The notes under the pieces are model-generated. The model was given only the letters and a program-made list of their open reading frames with translations. It was not told where the DNA came from and ran no database searches. Below, in pieces: positions 39,202-47,285 of a stretch of 64,000 nucleotides of DNA. The first letter of the stretch is position 1. Each line of letters begins with the position of its first letter. The stretch is from Natronosporangium hydrolyticum (lineage in GTDB: Bacteria; Actinomycetota; Actinomycetes; Mycobacteriales; Micromonosporaceae): the NCBI RefSeq assembly GCF_016925615.1, contig NZ_CP070499.1:1240001-1304000 (forward strand). Direction: 5' to 3'. A program made the translations under genes and the position numbers.

Positions 39202-40491
39202 ATGGCCCCCGTGGACGTGATCCGGGTGGCCGGCGGGGCGCGGTTGGTGGGTGACGTGTCGGTGGTGGGCGCCAAAAATTCGGCGCTGAAGCTGATGGCG
39301 GCGGCGTTACTGGCGCCAGGGGAGACCGTGGTCAGCAACGTTCCCCGAATCACCGACATCGCGGTGATGGCAGAGGTGCTCCGGCGGTTGGGCGCTGACG
39401 TGCGGGCCGACGGCGACGAGCTGAGCATCTCGGTCCCGGAGCGGCCCGGCGCCGAGGCCGACTATGACCTGGTGCGGCAGCTCCGTGCTTCGATCTGCGT
39501 GCTGGGCCCGTTGCTGGCGCGCCGCGGCTATGCCCGGGTGGCGCACCCCGGCGGGGACGCTATCGGCTCCCGAGGCCTCGACATGCACATCGAGGGCCTC
39601 GCCCGGATGGGCGCGGAGATGGTCAATGAGCACGGTTTCGTGATCGCCAACGCGCCGCGGGGGTTGCACGGCGCCACGATCTGGCTCGACTTTCCCAGCG
39701 TGGGCGCTACCGAGAACCTGCTGATGGCGGCGGTGCTCGCCAAGGGGGTCACCGAGATCGACAACGCGGCCCGGGAGCCGGAGATCATCGACCTGTGCGC
39801 GCAGTTGACCGCGATGGGCGCGCGGATCGATGGGGCGGGCAGCTCCCGGCTGGAGGTCGAGGGGGTGGAGGGCCTGCGGCCGGTTCGCCATCGCTGTGTC
39901 GGGGATCGGATCGTCGCCGGCACCTGGGCGTTCGCCGCCGCGATGACCCGGGGTGACCTCGCCATCACCGGGGTCGATCATCGGTTCCTGGAGATCGCGC
40001 TTGACAAGCTGATCCTCGCCGGTGCGCTGGTGGAGACCGGGCCGCAGCGGCTGCGGGTCCGGATGGACGAGCGCCCCCGCTCGGTAGATGTGGTGACCCT
40101 GCCGTACCCGGGGTTCGCGACCGACCTATTGCCGATGGCGATCGCGTTGGCCTCGGTCAGCGACGGCGCCTCGTTGATCACGGAGAACATCTTCGACGGT
40201 AGGTTCATGTTCATCAATGAGATGATGCGACTCGGGGCGCAGGTGCAGACCGATGGCCACCATGCGGTTGTCCGGGGCCGGGAGCGGCTCTCCAGCGCGC
40301 CGGTGCGGGCCACCGACATCCGGGCCGGCGCGGGCCTGGTGATGGCGGGCCTGTGCACCGACGGCGTCACCGAGGTCAGCCACGTCCACCACGTGGACCG
40401 CGGCTACCCGGGCCTCGCCGAAGACCTGCGTCGGTTGGGGGCCACCGTGGCCCGGGGCACGGTGCCGGACCTGCCGGAGTTCACGCTGTGA
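39202..40491 (+). CDS. murA: UDP-N-acetylglucosamine 1-carboxyvinyltransferase (Asp-type)
   Basis: The 429-residue EPSP-synthase-fold enzyme transfers enolpyruvate from PEP to UDP-GlcNAc, the first committed step of peptidoglycan synthesis. It has [18 protein letters not shown] at the N-terminus and [19 protein letters not shown]. The catalytic loop reads [10 protein letters not shown], with Asp119 where fosfomycin-sensitive MurA has Cys. ATG 39202 is chosen; GTG 39211 is an alternative. No strong ribosome binding site is present, so it may be leaderless. The intergenic region with the adenosyltransferase is 99 bp. Confidence 0.93.
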   Translation: MAPVDVIRVAGGARLVGDVSVVGAKNSALKLMAAALLAPGETVVSNVPRITDIAVMAEVLRRLGADVRADGDELSISVPERPGAEADYDLVRQLRASICVLGPLLARRGYARVAHPGGDAIGSRGLDMHIEGLARMGAEMVNEHGFVIANAPRGLHGATIWLDFPSVGATENLLMAAVLAKGVTEIDNAAREPEIIDLCAQLTAMGARIDGAGSSRLEVEGVEGLRPVRHRCVGDRIVAGTWAFAAAMTRGDLAITGVDHRFLEIALDKLILAGALVETGPQRLRVRMDERPRSVDVVTLPYPGFATDLLPMAIALASVSDGASLITENIFDGRFMFINEMMRLGAQVQTDGHHAVVRGRERLSSAPVRATDIRAGAGLVMAGLCTDGVTEVSHVHHVDRGYPGLAEDLRRLGATVARGTVPDLPEFTL

Positions 40492-40527
40492 CGGCACTGG
40501 TGACGGCCGTCGCCGGCCGGCCATGGG

Positions 40528-41322
40528 TCAGGCGGTAACCGCCCGCACCCACGGCAGCAGCAGCCGCTCCAGCGCCACCACGGCGTAGAAGAGCCCGATG
40601 CCCATGAGGCTGAGGACCACGATCGCGGCGAACGCGAGGGCGGTGTTGCCGCCGGCGCTGGCGGTGCGGATGACAAAGGCGAGCCCGGTGTTGCCGCCAG
40701 CGAACTCTCCGACGACCGCACCGATCAATGCCAGCGGCATGGCGATCTTCAACCCCATGAAGATCTGCGGCAGGGCGTACGGGAATCGGACCTTCGCGAA
40801 GGTTCGCCACCGGGAGGCGTCCCAGGAACGGGCCAGCTCCACCAGTTCGACCGGGGTGGAGCGCAGTCCGGCCGAGGTCGCCAGCACTACCGGAAAGAAG
40901 GAGACCAGCACCACCATCGCGATCCGCGGCTGCATCCCGAGGTTCAGCCACACCACCAGCATCGGCGCCAGGGCTACCTTGGGAACCGCGTTGAACGCCA
41001 CCAGCCACGGGGTGGTTGCCTGGTCGACGATTCGGGAAGCCGCGATCGCGGAGCCGAGCAGCAGGCCGGCGACGGTGGTGATGCCGAATCCGACCACCGT
41101 CTCGGTGAGGGTGACCAGGCCCTGCTCCCACAGCCGGTGCCGGAGGCGGATCAGTTCGGAGACCACCTCGGCCGGGCCGGGCAGCAGGATGCGGGGGATG
41201 TCGAAGGCGACCACCGCTCCCCACCAGAGGGTGAGTACGAGTCCCGCGCTCGCTACCGGCAGGAGCACCGGGGAGGCGGCTGTGACCCACCGGCGCCCCC
41301 GACCGCCGGTGCCGGCTGCCAT
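40528..41322 (-). CDS. ABC transporter permease (NitT/TauT/SsuC-ThiX type)
   Basis: The 264-residue protein has about six membrane segments and the cytoplasmic loop with the EAA motif (VELARSWDASRWRTFAKVRFPYALPQIF). This family imports nitrate, taurine, sulfonates or thiamine-precursor pyrimidines. Its ATG lies 7 nt after the binding protein stop, so both are one operon. No ATPase gene is next to it. Confidence 0.88.
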   Translation of the reverse strand: MAAGTGGRGRRWVTAASPVLLPVASAGLVLTLWWGAVVAFDIPRILLPGPAEVVSELIRLRHRLWEQGLVTLTETVVGFGITTVAGLLLGSAIAASRIVDQATTPWLVAFNAVPKVALAPMLVVWLNLGMQPRIAMVVLVSFFPVVLATSAGLRSTPVELVELARSWDASRWRTFAKVRFPYALPQIFMGLKIAMPLALIGAVVGEFAGGNTGLAFVIRTASAGGNTALAFAAIVVLSLMGIGLFYAVVALERLLLPWVRAVTA

Positions 41323-41329
41323 GGCCCGG

Positions 41330-42361
41330 CTACTCGTGGCCGGGGACGAGCGGGAAGGTCACCACCTCGCTCGGGGTCATGCCGGGTGGGATGGCCCCGG
41401 CGTCGGTGAGGGCGGCGATGTGCTCGGCTACCCGCTGCTCGTCCATCGTGCCGAACGGGCCGTCGGTGGTCGTCACATAGGGAGCCATCAGCCGGATCTC
41501 GGCGGCCGCGACCGTACCGTCCATCTCGGGCACCCACTCCTGGAGGATCTGGCCGGCGGCGTCGGGGTCTGCGATGGTCGTCTCCAGCCCGCGCAACAGC
41601 GCCCTGGTGAAGCGTTGCACCAGGTCCGGGTCTGTGTTGGCGACCTCCTCGCTGACCACCAGCGCGATCCCGTACAGATCCGGGAGGTGGTCGCTGAACG
41701 GGAGCACCACGGTCGGCTGGTCGGCCGCCGCCTCGATCGTCGGTTGGCCGACCAGGAACTGCCCGATCGCGTCGACGGTCCCGGTCGCGAGCAGGCTCGG
41801 TAGCTGGGCCGGTTCGAAGCTGTTGTCGACGGTGACCGTGTCCGGGTCCACCCCGGCGAGCCGGGCGTAGGAGGGGAACAACATCGGCCCCACCGACCCG
41901 GGCGCGTCGCCGATGGTACGGCCGGCGAGGTCGGCCGGGGTGGTGATGCCGCTGTCGGCGAGGGCGATGATCGCGAAGAGGGTCTGTTGCTGGATCGCCG
42001 CGACCACAGTGAACTCCGGTGGCACGTCGCCCTGCGTGCGGGCGATCAGCGCACCGCTGAACTCGGACAGGGCGAAGTCCGCCTGGCCGGCGACGGTCTG
42101 GGTCACGTTGGGGATGGTCCCGGCTCCGGGCTGGATGTCCACCTCCAGGCCCTCGTCGGCGAAGTAGCCGCGTTCGGCGGCCACGTAGGCGTACGCGTCC
42201 CGGCCGAAGGTGCCGAAGCCGGTGAGGTAGGTGACGGAGTCCAGGCGCTCGTCCGGGGCGGACTCCGTGGTGGTCGCGCAGCCAGCGCTGGCGAGCAGCG
42301 TCGCGGCGGTGGTTACGACGGTTGTCAGTCGGCGGGTGCGACCCTGGCGGGAACTGTCCAT
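41330..42361 (-). CDS. ABC substrate-binding lipoprotein, NMT1/THI5-like
   Basis: The 343-residue lipoprotein has a lipobox LLASAGC (about residues 22-28). The NMT1/THI5-like fold is shown by YVAAERGYFADEGLEVDIQPG and the later DLAGRTIGDAPGSVG and LATGTVDAIGQFL. Ligands in this family include hydroxymethylpyrimidine-like thiamine precursors and aliphatic sulfonates. The ribosome binding site is GGGAGG. I saw no TPP riboswitch in the 114-bp upstream gap, which argues against a classical thiamine role. Confidence 0.87.
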   Translation of the reverse strand: MDSSRQGRTRRLTTVVTTAATLLASAGCATTTESAPDERLDSVTYLTGFGTFGRDAYAYVAAERGYFADEGLEVDIQPGAGTIPNVTQTVAGQADFALSEFSGALIARTQGDVPPEFTVVAAIQQQTLFAIIALADSGITTPADLAGRTIGDAPGSVGPMLFPSYARLAGVDPDTVTVDNSFEPAQLPSLLATGTVDAIGQFLVGQPTIEAAADQPTVVLPFSDHLPDLYGIALVVSEEVANTDPDLVQRFTRALLRGLETTIADPDAAGQILQEWVPEMDGTVAAAEIRLMAPYVTTTDGPFGTMDEQRVAEHIAALTDAGAIPPGMTPSEVVTFPLVPGHE

Positions 42362-42475
42362 TCGACCTCCCGGTGGCGATCTTGGGCAGATCAGATCTAT
42401 CTCCGCCGATATAGCCTACGACCCCGGCGGCGGTTCCGCACCTTCGCAGGCGGCCCCGGAGGGCTAAGGTGTCGT

Positions 42476-43417
42476 ATGGAAGTATGCCTGTTTATCGAAC
42501 CACATCGCGGCGCCAGCTACCGCGAACAGCGTGACTTCGCCCGCCACGCCGAGGAGTGCGGGTTCGCCGGGCTGTTCCGGGCCGACCACTATCAACCCTT
42601 CGGCAGCTCAGCTGGCCTTCCCGGGCCCACCGACGCGTGGTTGACGTTGGCGGCACTCGCCGTCGAGACCATCCGGATCCGGCTCGGGACGCTGGTCACC
42701 TCGATCACCTTCCGGCTGCCGGGGCCGCTGGCGATCGCGGTGGCCCAGGTCGACCAGATGAGCCAGGGCCGGGTGGAACTCGGTATCGGAGCCGGCTGGT
42801 TCGCGCCCGAACACCGGTCCTACGGGATCCCGTTTCCGCCGCTGGCCGAGCGACTGTCCCGGCTGGCGGAACAGCTCGAAGTAGTGACCGGCCTGTGGCG
42901 GACCCCGGTGGGGGAGCGCTTCGGTCACCAGGGTCGCTACTATCAGCTGGTCGACGCCCCGGCGCTGCCGAAACCGGTGCAGGTGCCCGGTCCGCCGATC
43001 ATCATCGGGGGCCGAGGGCTCCGGCGTACGCCGATGCTGGCGGCGCGGTACGCCGACGAGTTCAACGCGACCTTCCAGGCGCCCGCGGCGGCAGCGAGCG
43101 CGTTCCGCGCGGTGGCCGGGGCCGCCGCGCAGGTCGGCCGGCGGCGGCCGATCCGGCGTTCGGTGGGGATACCGGTGGCGTGCGGCCGGACCGATGCGCA
43201 GGCCCGGCAGCGGGCGGCGGCCCTCTACGAGCCGGGCAGCGTACTTCCCGCCGGAGAGTCGCTGGTGGTCGGCTCGCCGCAGCAGCTGGTGGACCGGATC
43301 CATGAGCTGCGCGAGGTGGGCGCCGACCGGGTCTATCTGCGGCCGGGGGCCCTGACCGACCGGGCGCACCTCGATCTGCTCGCCAGTGAGGTACTGCCGG
43401 CGGTCACAACGTGCTGA
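42476..43417 (+). CDS. LLM-class (F420-dependent or flavin) oxidoreductase
   Basis: The 313-residue protein has a luciferase-like barrel: EECGFAGLFRADHYQPFG, IRIRLGTLVTSITFRLPGPL, GRVELGIGAGWFAPEHRSYG, and PPIIIGGRGLRRTP. This pattern is close to actinobacterial F420-dependent enzymes, but the cofactor cannot be assigned with certainty. The ATG at 42476 has no ribosome binding site; TAAGGT at 42465-42470 is well placed for a leaderless start. It is divergent from the ABC importer operon. Confidence 0.85.
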   Translation: MEVCLFIEPHRGASYREQRDFARHAEECGFAGLFRADHYQPFGSSAGLPGPTDAWLTLAALAVETIRIRLGTLVTSITFRLPGPLAIAVAQVDQMSQGRVELGIGAGWFAPEHRSYGIPFPPLAERLSRLAEQLEVVTGLWRTPVGERFGHQGRYYQLVDAPALPKPVQVPGPPIIIGGRGLRRTPMLAARYADEFNATFQAPAAAASAFRAVAGAAAQVGRRRPIRRSVGIPVACGRTDAQARQRAAALYEPGSVLPAGESLVVGSPQQLVDRIHELREVGADRVYLRPGALTDRAHLDLLASEVLPAVTTC

Positions 43418-43429
43418 ACGTCCGTTCAG
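43414..43429. promoter_or_regulatory. Palindromic operator before the acyl-CoA dehydrogenase-type gene
   Basis: CTGAACG-TC-CGTTCAG is a perfect 7-2-7 palindrome. It contains the stop codon of the LLM gene and lies 70 bp before the hydroxyacyl-CoA dehydrogenase ATG. The form fits a TetR-family regulator site; the regulator is not identified in the window. Confidence 0.55.
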
Positions 43430-43499
43430 TAGGTTGGTAGGGTGCACGGTGGCGGCGCGCAGTGGCGCCGGCCGTTGCGGCGGACGCGAGGAGGCGACC

Positions 43500-44351
43500 A
43501 TGGCAGGCAGACTGGCGGTCATCGGAGCCGGGTTGATGGGTTCGGGCATCGCCCAGGTGGCGGCGCAGGCTGGGTGGACAGTGGTGCTCCGGGACCTGGA
43601 CCGGGCCAGTGTCGAGCGGGGGCTGGACGGGATCCGCCGCTCCCTGGACCGGTTCGTCACCAAGGAGAAGCTCACCGCCGCCGACGCCGAAGCAGCCGTG
43701 GGTCGGATCACTCCGACCACCGATCTGGCGGCGGCCGCCGACGCGGACATCGTGGTCGAGGCGGTCTTTGAGCAGATCGAACTCAAGCACGAGGTTTTCC
43801 GGGAGTTGGACCGGATCTGCCAGCCCTCGACCGTGCTCGCCAGCAACACCAGCGCCATCCCGATCACCCAGTTGGCGGCGGTGACCGAGCGGCCGGAGTC
43901 GTTCGTCGGCACGCACTTCTTCTCACCCGTACCGATGATGAAGCTCTGTGAGCTGGTGCGCGGGTTCAAGACCAGCGACGAGACTCTCGCCACCGCCCGC
44001 AGCTTCGCCGAGGAGGTGGGGAAGACCTGCATCGTGGTGAACCGGGATGTAGCCGGCTTCGTGACCACCCGGTTGATCTCGGCGCTGGTGATGGAGGCGG
44101 TGAAGCTGGTCGAGTCCGGGGTGGTCTCTGCGGAGGATCTGGACCTCGCCTGCCAGCTCGGGTTCGGTCACGCCATGGGGCCGCTGGCGACCACTGATCT
44201 GACCGGGGTGGATGTGCTACTCAACGCCTCCCGCAACATCTACGCGGACACCGGTGAGGCGAAGTTCTTCCCGCCCGAACTGCTGCAGCGCATGGTCGCC
44301 GCCGGTGACCTCGGCCGCAAGCGCGGGCAGGGGTTCTATCAGTACGACTGA
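43500..44351 (+). CDS. 3-hydroxyacyl-CoA (3-hydroxybutyryl-CoA) dehydrogenase
   Basis: The 283-residue enzyme has a Rossmann motif VIGAGLMGSGIAQ (7-19), catalytic Ser117/Asn116 in ASNTSAIP, His139 in GTHFFSPVPMMKL, and the C-terminal helical domain ending KRGQGFYQYD. The length is that of short-chain HbdA/FadB2-type enzymes, which oxidise 3-hydroxyacyl-CoA with NAD(P). The ribosome binding site is GAGGAG, five bases before the ATG. It lies near a MaoC-type hydratase (44711), consistent with acyl-CoA metabolism. Confidence 0.94.
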   Translation: MAGRLAVIGAGLMGSGIAQVAAQAGWTVVLRDLDRASVERGLDGIRRSLDRFVTKEKLTAADAEAAVGRITPTTDLAAAADADIVVEAVFEQIELKHEVFRELDRICQPSTVLASNTSAIPITQLAAVTERPESFVGTHFFSPVPMMKLCELVRGFKTSDETLATARSFAEEVGKTCIVVNRDVAGFVTTRLISALVMEAVKLVESGVVSAEDLDLACQLGFGHAMGPLATTDLTGVDVLLNASRNIYADTGEAKFFPPELLQRMVAAGDLGRKRGQGFYQYD

Positions 44352-44360
44352 AGTGGCGGC

Positions 44361-44376
44361 ACTGTGATGTCACAGT
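44361..44376. promoter_or_regulatory. Short palindrome after the dehydrogenase gene
   Basis: ACTGTGA-TG-TCACAGT is a perfect 7-2-7 palindrome, 9 bp after the dehydrogenase stop and just past the stop of the opposite-strand small ORF. It could be a weak shared terminator or a protein site; related TGACATCA/GACGTCA words recur near 44529-44545 at the small ORF's start. Confidence 0.35.
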
Positions 44377-44377
44377 C

Positions 44378-44518
44378 TCAGGTAAGCTCGTCGTGGGCGC
44401 GCCGACTGCTGGCGCGACGGCGGGCCAGCCGGCCCTTCCGGTAGCCGTCGGCGGCTTGGCGGCGCTCGCGTGCGTCGGTCTTGGCGAGGATGCTGGTGAG
44501 GTACTCCGTCGTCATCAT
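44378..44518 (-). CDS. Possible 46-residue basic small protein
   Basis: A minus-strand frame from ATG at 44516-44518 to TGA at 44378-44380 encodes MMTTEYLTSILAKTDARERR and continues with a very basic C-terminus (GRLARRRASSRRAHDELT). The N-terminal half looks like a real amphipathic helix. Upstream on its strand is a perfect TTGACA (plus-strand 44550-44555), about 31 bases before the ATG, as expected for a -35 box. No family is recognised and no strong ribosome binding site is seen. Confidence 0.42.
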   Translation of the reverse strand: MMTTEYLTSILAKTDARERRQAADGYRKGRLARRRASSRRAHDELT

Positions 44519-44660
44519 GGCGTCAGTCTGACATCATCGACGTCACACTGTCAAGGTGATGACTTCACTGGGGTGTCGGTCGGCGTCAGTGTGGCGCAAT
44601 CTGGCTAGCTTGCACCCCACCCCCTCATCCACGATCATGAGGTTTGGTACGCAGGAGAGC

Positions 44661-44691
44661 GCCGATCATGGACCTAAGGTCCATGATCGGC
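44661..44691. repeat. Perfect hairpin in the leader of the MaoC gene
   Basis: Arms GCCGATCATGGACC (44661-44674) and the complement (44678-44691) form a 14-bp perfect stem with loop TAA. It ends one base before the GGGAGG ribosome binding site of the MaoC-like gene. A partial CGATCATG word repeats at 44632-44639. It may be a terminator for upstream transcription, an operator, or a dispersed palindromic repeat. Confidence 0.65.
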
Positions 44692-44710
44692 CGGGAGGAA
44701 GGGGTGGGCG

Positions 44711-45160
44711 ATGGGGTTCGGATCGGTCGCGGAGCTGCGGGCGGCGGCAGGCGGGAGCCTCGGCTACACCGACTGGCTGCTGGTCGACCAGGCGCGGATC
44801 GACCGGTTCGCCGAGGCCACCGGCGACCACCAGTGGATCCACGTCGACCCGGAACGGGCCGCGGCCGGCCCGTTCGGCACCACCATCGGCCACGGCTACC
44901 TCACCCTGTCGCTGCTGCCCGCCCTGCTCGGCGACCGGTTGCGGGTCGACGGCGCCAGCATGGGGGTCAACTACGGGGTCAACAAGGTCCGGTTCCCAGC
45001 CCCGGTGCCGGTCGACTCCCGGGTCCGGGCGCAGGTCGAGATCCAGTCGGTCACCGACGTCACCAGCGGCGTGCAGGTGGTGGCGACCGTGACCGTCGAG
45101 CGGGAGGGCGGCGACAAGCCGGTCTGCGTCGCCGAGACGGTCAGCCGAATCTATCTTTGA
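44711..45160 (+). CDS. MaoC-like (R)-specific enoyl-CoA hydratase
   Basis: The 149-residue hot-dog-fold protein has the catalytic dyad Asp39/His44 in FAEATGDHQWIHVDPERA and the GTTIGHGYLTLSLLP motif. It hydrates trans-2-enoyl-CoA to (R)-3-hydroxyacyl-CoA. The ribosome binding site is GGGAGGAAGG. It is followed 6 nt later by a cupin gene, with which it probably forms an operon. Note that the nearby dehydrogenase family uses the (S)-isomer, so the two need not act in one chain. Confidence 0.9.
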   Translation: MGFGSVAELRAAAGGSLGYTDWLLVDQARIDRFAEATGDHQWIHVDPERAAAGPFGTTIGHGYLTLSLLPALLGDRLRVDGASMGVNYGVNKVRFPAPVPVDSRVRAQVEIQSVTDVTSGVQVVATVTVEREGGDKPVCVAETVSRIYL

Positions 45161-45166
45161 GAGCGA

Positions 45167-45610
45167 GTGGCCTCCATGATCGAACCCCCGTCGAAGCTGG
45201 TCACCCAGCTTGCGCTCAGTCCGCACCCCGAGGGCGGTTGGTTCCGCGAGACTTGGCGGTCGCCGCTCACCCTCGAACCCCCGGGCTACGAGGGGGTGCG
45301 TTCGGTCGCCACCGCCATCTACTACGTACTGCATCCGGGGGAGGAGTCTGCGTGGCACGTGGTCCGCTCGCCGGAGCTGTGGCTGTGGCACTCCGGCGCC
45401 CCGCTCACGCTGTGGCTGGGTGGCGACGGGCCGGAGCCGGGCGCCGGGGAGCCCTACCTACTCGGCGCCGATGTCGCCGCCGGTCAGCAGCCGCAGCTGC
45501 TCGTGCCGAGCGGGGTGTGGCAGGCGGCGGCACCGGCCGGCGACGAGCCGGTCCTGGTCAGCTGTGTGGTCGCGCCGGGCTTTGATCCGGCCGACTTCCG
45601 GTTGATCTGA
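45167..45610 (+). CDS. Cupin domain protein (cupin_5/DUF985 type)
   Basis: The 147-residue single-domain cupin has LSPHPEGGWFRETWRSP, SVATAIYYVLHPGEESAWH and the C-terminal SCVVAPGFDPADFRLI characteristic of DUF985. His residues in the barrel could bind a metal. The enzymatic role is unknown. GTG 45167 is used; an ATG three codons later is possible. It is convergent with the ABC-F gene. Confidence 0.88.
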   Translation: MASMIEPPSKLVTQLALSPHPEGGWFRETWRSPLTLEPPGYEGVRSVATAIYYVLHPGEESAWHVVRSPELWLWHSGAPLTLWLGGDGPEPGAGEPYLLGADVAAGQQPQLLVPSGVWQAAAPAGDEPVLVSCVVAPGFDPADFRLI

Positions 45611-45617
45611 GCTGGGC

Positions 45618-47264
45618 TCAGGTTCCCCAGACCGGCTCGGGCACCTCGATCACCGTCCCGTCGGCCCGGAGCAGCAGAAACCGGCCGAAGGAGCGGGTGA
45701 ACCAGCGGTCGTGGGTGACCGCAACCACCGTGCCGGCGAAACCTGAAAGCCCGGCCTCCAGCGCCTCCGCCGAGGCGAGGTCCAGGTTGTCGGTCGGCTC
45801 GTCCAGCAGCAGCAGCGTCGCCCCGGAGAGCTCCAGCAGCAGGATCAGGAACCGGGCCTGCTGGCCGCCGGAGAGCAGACCGAATCGCTGGTCAGCGGCG
45901 GCGGCCAGTTCGTAGCGGCCGAGCGCCCGGATCGCGTCGTGCCGGGGCATGCCGGGTCGGTGATCGTCGCCGCGGGACAGGATCTCGGTCAGCGCGCGAT
46001 CCTGCAGGTCGGGACGGTGGTGCAGTTGGGAGAAGTGGCCCGGTCGCACCCGCGCTCCGAGCCGGGCGCTCCCTTCATGGGCCACCGGCGGCAAGTCGAT
46101 CAGGGCATCCCCGGCCGGGTCGCTCCCGCCGCGCCCCAGCAGCTGGAGCAGGTGGGACTTGCCGGTGCCGTTGCCGCCTAGCACCGCCACCCGGTCGCCG
46201 TACCAGAGCTCCAGGTCGAACGGTCGGGTCAGGCCGGTCAGGGCTAACCGCTCGCAGATCACCGCCCGCTTGCCGGTCCGGCCACCGGTGAGCTTGACCT
46301 CGATCTCCTGGTCGCGGGGGCGGGGCGGCGGCGGGCCGGCCGCTTCGAACTTCCGCAGCCGGGTCTGCGCGGCCTGGTAGCGGGAGGCCATGTCGGAGTT
46401 GTAGGCGGCTTTCTGCTTATACATGAGCAGCTGTGCCCGGAGTTTGGCGTGCTCCTCATCCCACCGGCGGCGGGCCTCGTCGAGCCGGTCGTGCCGGTCC
46501 GCCCGGGCCTGGTGCCAGCTGGCGAACCCGCCAGCGTGGGTCCAGGCCGACCCGCCCTCCACGGTCACCACCCGGTCGGCGGTACGGGCCAACAGCTCCC
46601 GATCGTGGGAGACATAGAGAACGCTCTTGCGGGAACTGGTCAGCCGCTGCTCCAGCCACCGCTTGCCCGGTACATCGAGGTAGTTGTCGGGCTCGTCGAG
46701 CAGCAGCACCTCGGCCGGGCCGTGCAACAGCAGCTCCAGGGCGAACCGCTTCTGTTCACCGCCGGAGAGGGTGCGCACCGGGCGGTGCTGGGCCTGTTCC
46801 CATTCCTGCCCGAGCAGGGCGACACTGACCGTGTCGAAGGTGACCTCGGCGTCGTAACCGCCGGCTTCTCCCCAGCCGGCCAACGCCTCCGCGTACGCGA
46901 GTTGGGCCGGCTCGGTGCCGGTTGCCAGTTCGACCTCCGCCTTGGCCAGCCGCTGGCCGGCTGCCCGCACCGCCGGCGGGGCGAGCGACAATGCGAGGTC
47001 AGCGAGGGTCCGATCGTCGGCGACCGCGCCGATGAACTGGCGCATGACTCCCAGTTCGCCGCTGCCGCTGATGGCGCCGACCGGCACCGGGGCGTCGCCG
47101 GCGATCATCCGGAGCAACGTGGTCTTGCCCGCGCCGTTCGGGCCGACCAGGGCCACTTTGGCCCCCTCGCCCACCCGGAAGGAGACGTCGCGCAACAGCT
47201 GGCGGCCGTCGGGGAGAGTGTGGCCGACCCCGACCACGTCCAGATGGCCCATGCCAGCGATCAT
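45618..47264 (-). CDS. ABC-F family ATPase
   Basis: The 548-residue protein has two ABC cassettes with Walker A GPNGAGKTT and GGNGTGKSH, signatures LSGGEQKRF and LSGGQQARF, and Walker B LLLLDEPDNYLD and LLLLDEPTDNLDL, without membrane segments. A charged linker between cassettes (about 255-310) is present. ABC-F proteins act on ribosomes, in translation rescue or antibiotic target protection. The subfamily (resistance or housekeeping) is not clear. Start ATG at 47262-47264, or 12 bases downstream. Confidence 0.92.
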   Translation of the reverse strand: MIAGMGHLDVVGVGHTLPDGRQLLRDVSFRVGEGAKVALVGPNGAGKTTLLRMIAGDAPVPVGAISGSGELGVMRQFIGAVADDRTLADLALSLAPPAVRAAGQRLAKAEVELATGTEPAQLAYAEALAGWGEAGGYDAEVTFDTVSVALLGQEWEQAQHRPVRTLSGGEQKRFALELLLHGPAEVLLLDEPDNYLDVPGKRWLEQRLTSSRKSVLYVSHDRELLARTADRVVTVEGGSAWTHAGGFASWHQARADRHDRLDEARRRWDEEHAKLRAQLLMYKQKAAYNSDMASRYQAAQTRLRKFEAAGPPPPRPRDQEIEVKLTGGRTGKRAVICERLALTGLTRPFDLELWYGDRVAVLGGNGTGKSHLLQLLGRGGSDPAGDALIDLPPVAHEGSARLGARVRPGHFSQLHHRPDLQDRALTEILSRGDDHRPGMPRHDAIRALGRYELAAAADQRFGLLSGGQQARFLILLLELSGATLLLLDEPTDNLDLASAEALEAGLSGFAGTVVAVTHDRWFTRSFGRFLLLRADGTVIEVPEPVWGT

Positions 47265-47285
47265 CGTCCAGCCGGGCCGGGGGTG

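Noticed and set aside
42362-42475. TPP riboswitch upstream of the NMT1/THI5-like binding protein
   Set aside because: I looked for the conserved CTGAGA and ACCTGA-type cores on the minus strand and saw neither.
45607-45621. Terminator between cupin and ABC-F genes
   Set aside because: The stem CTGAGC/GCTCAG has only 6 bp with no following T-run; too weak to list.
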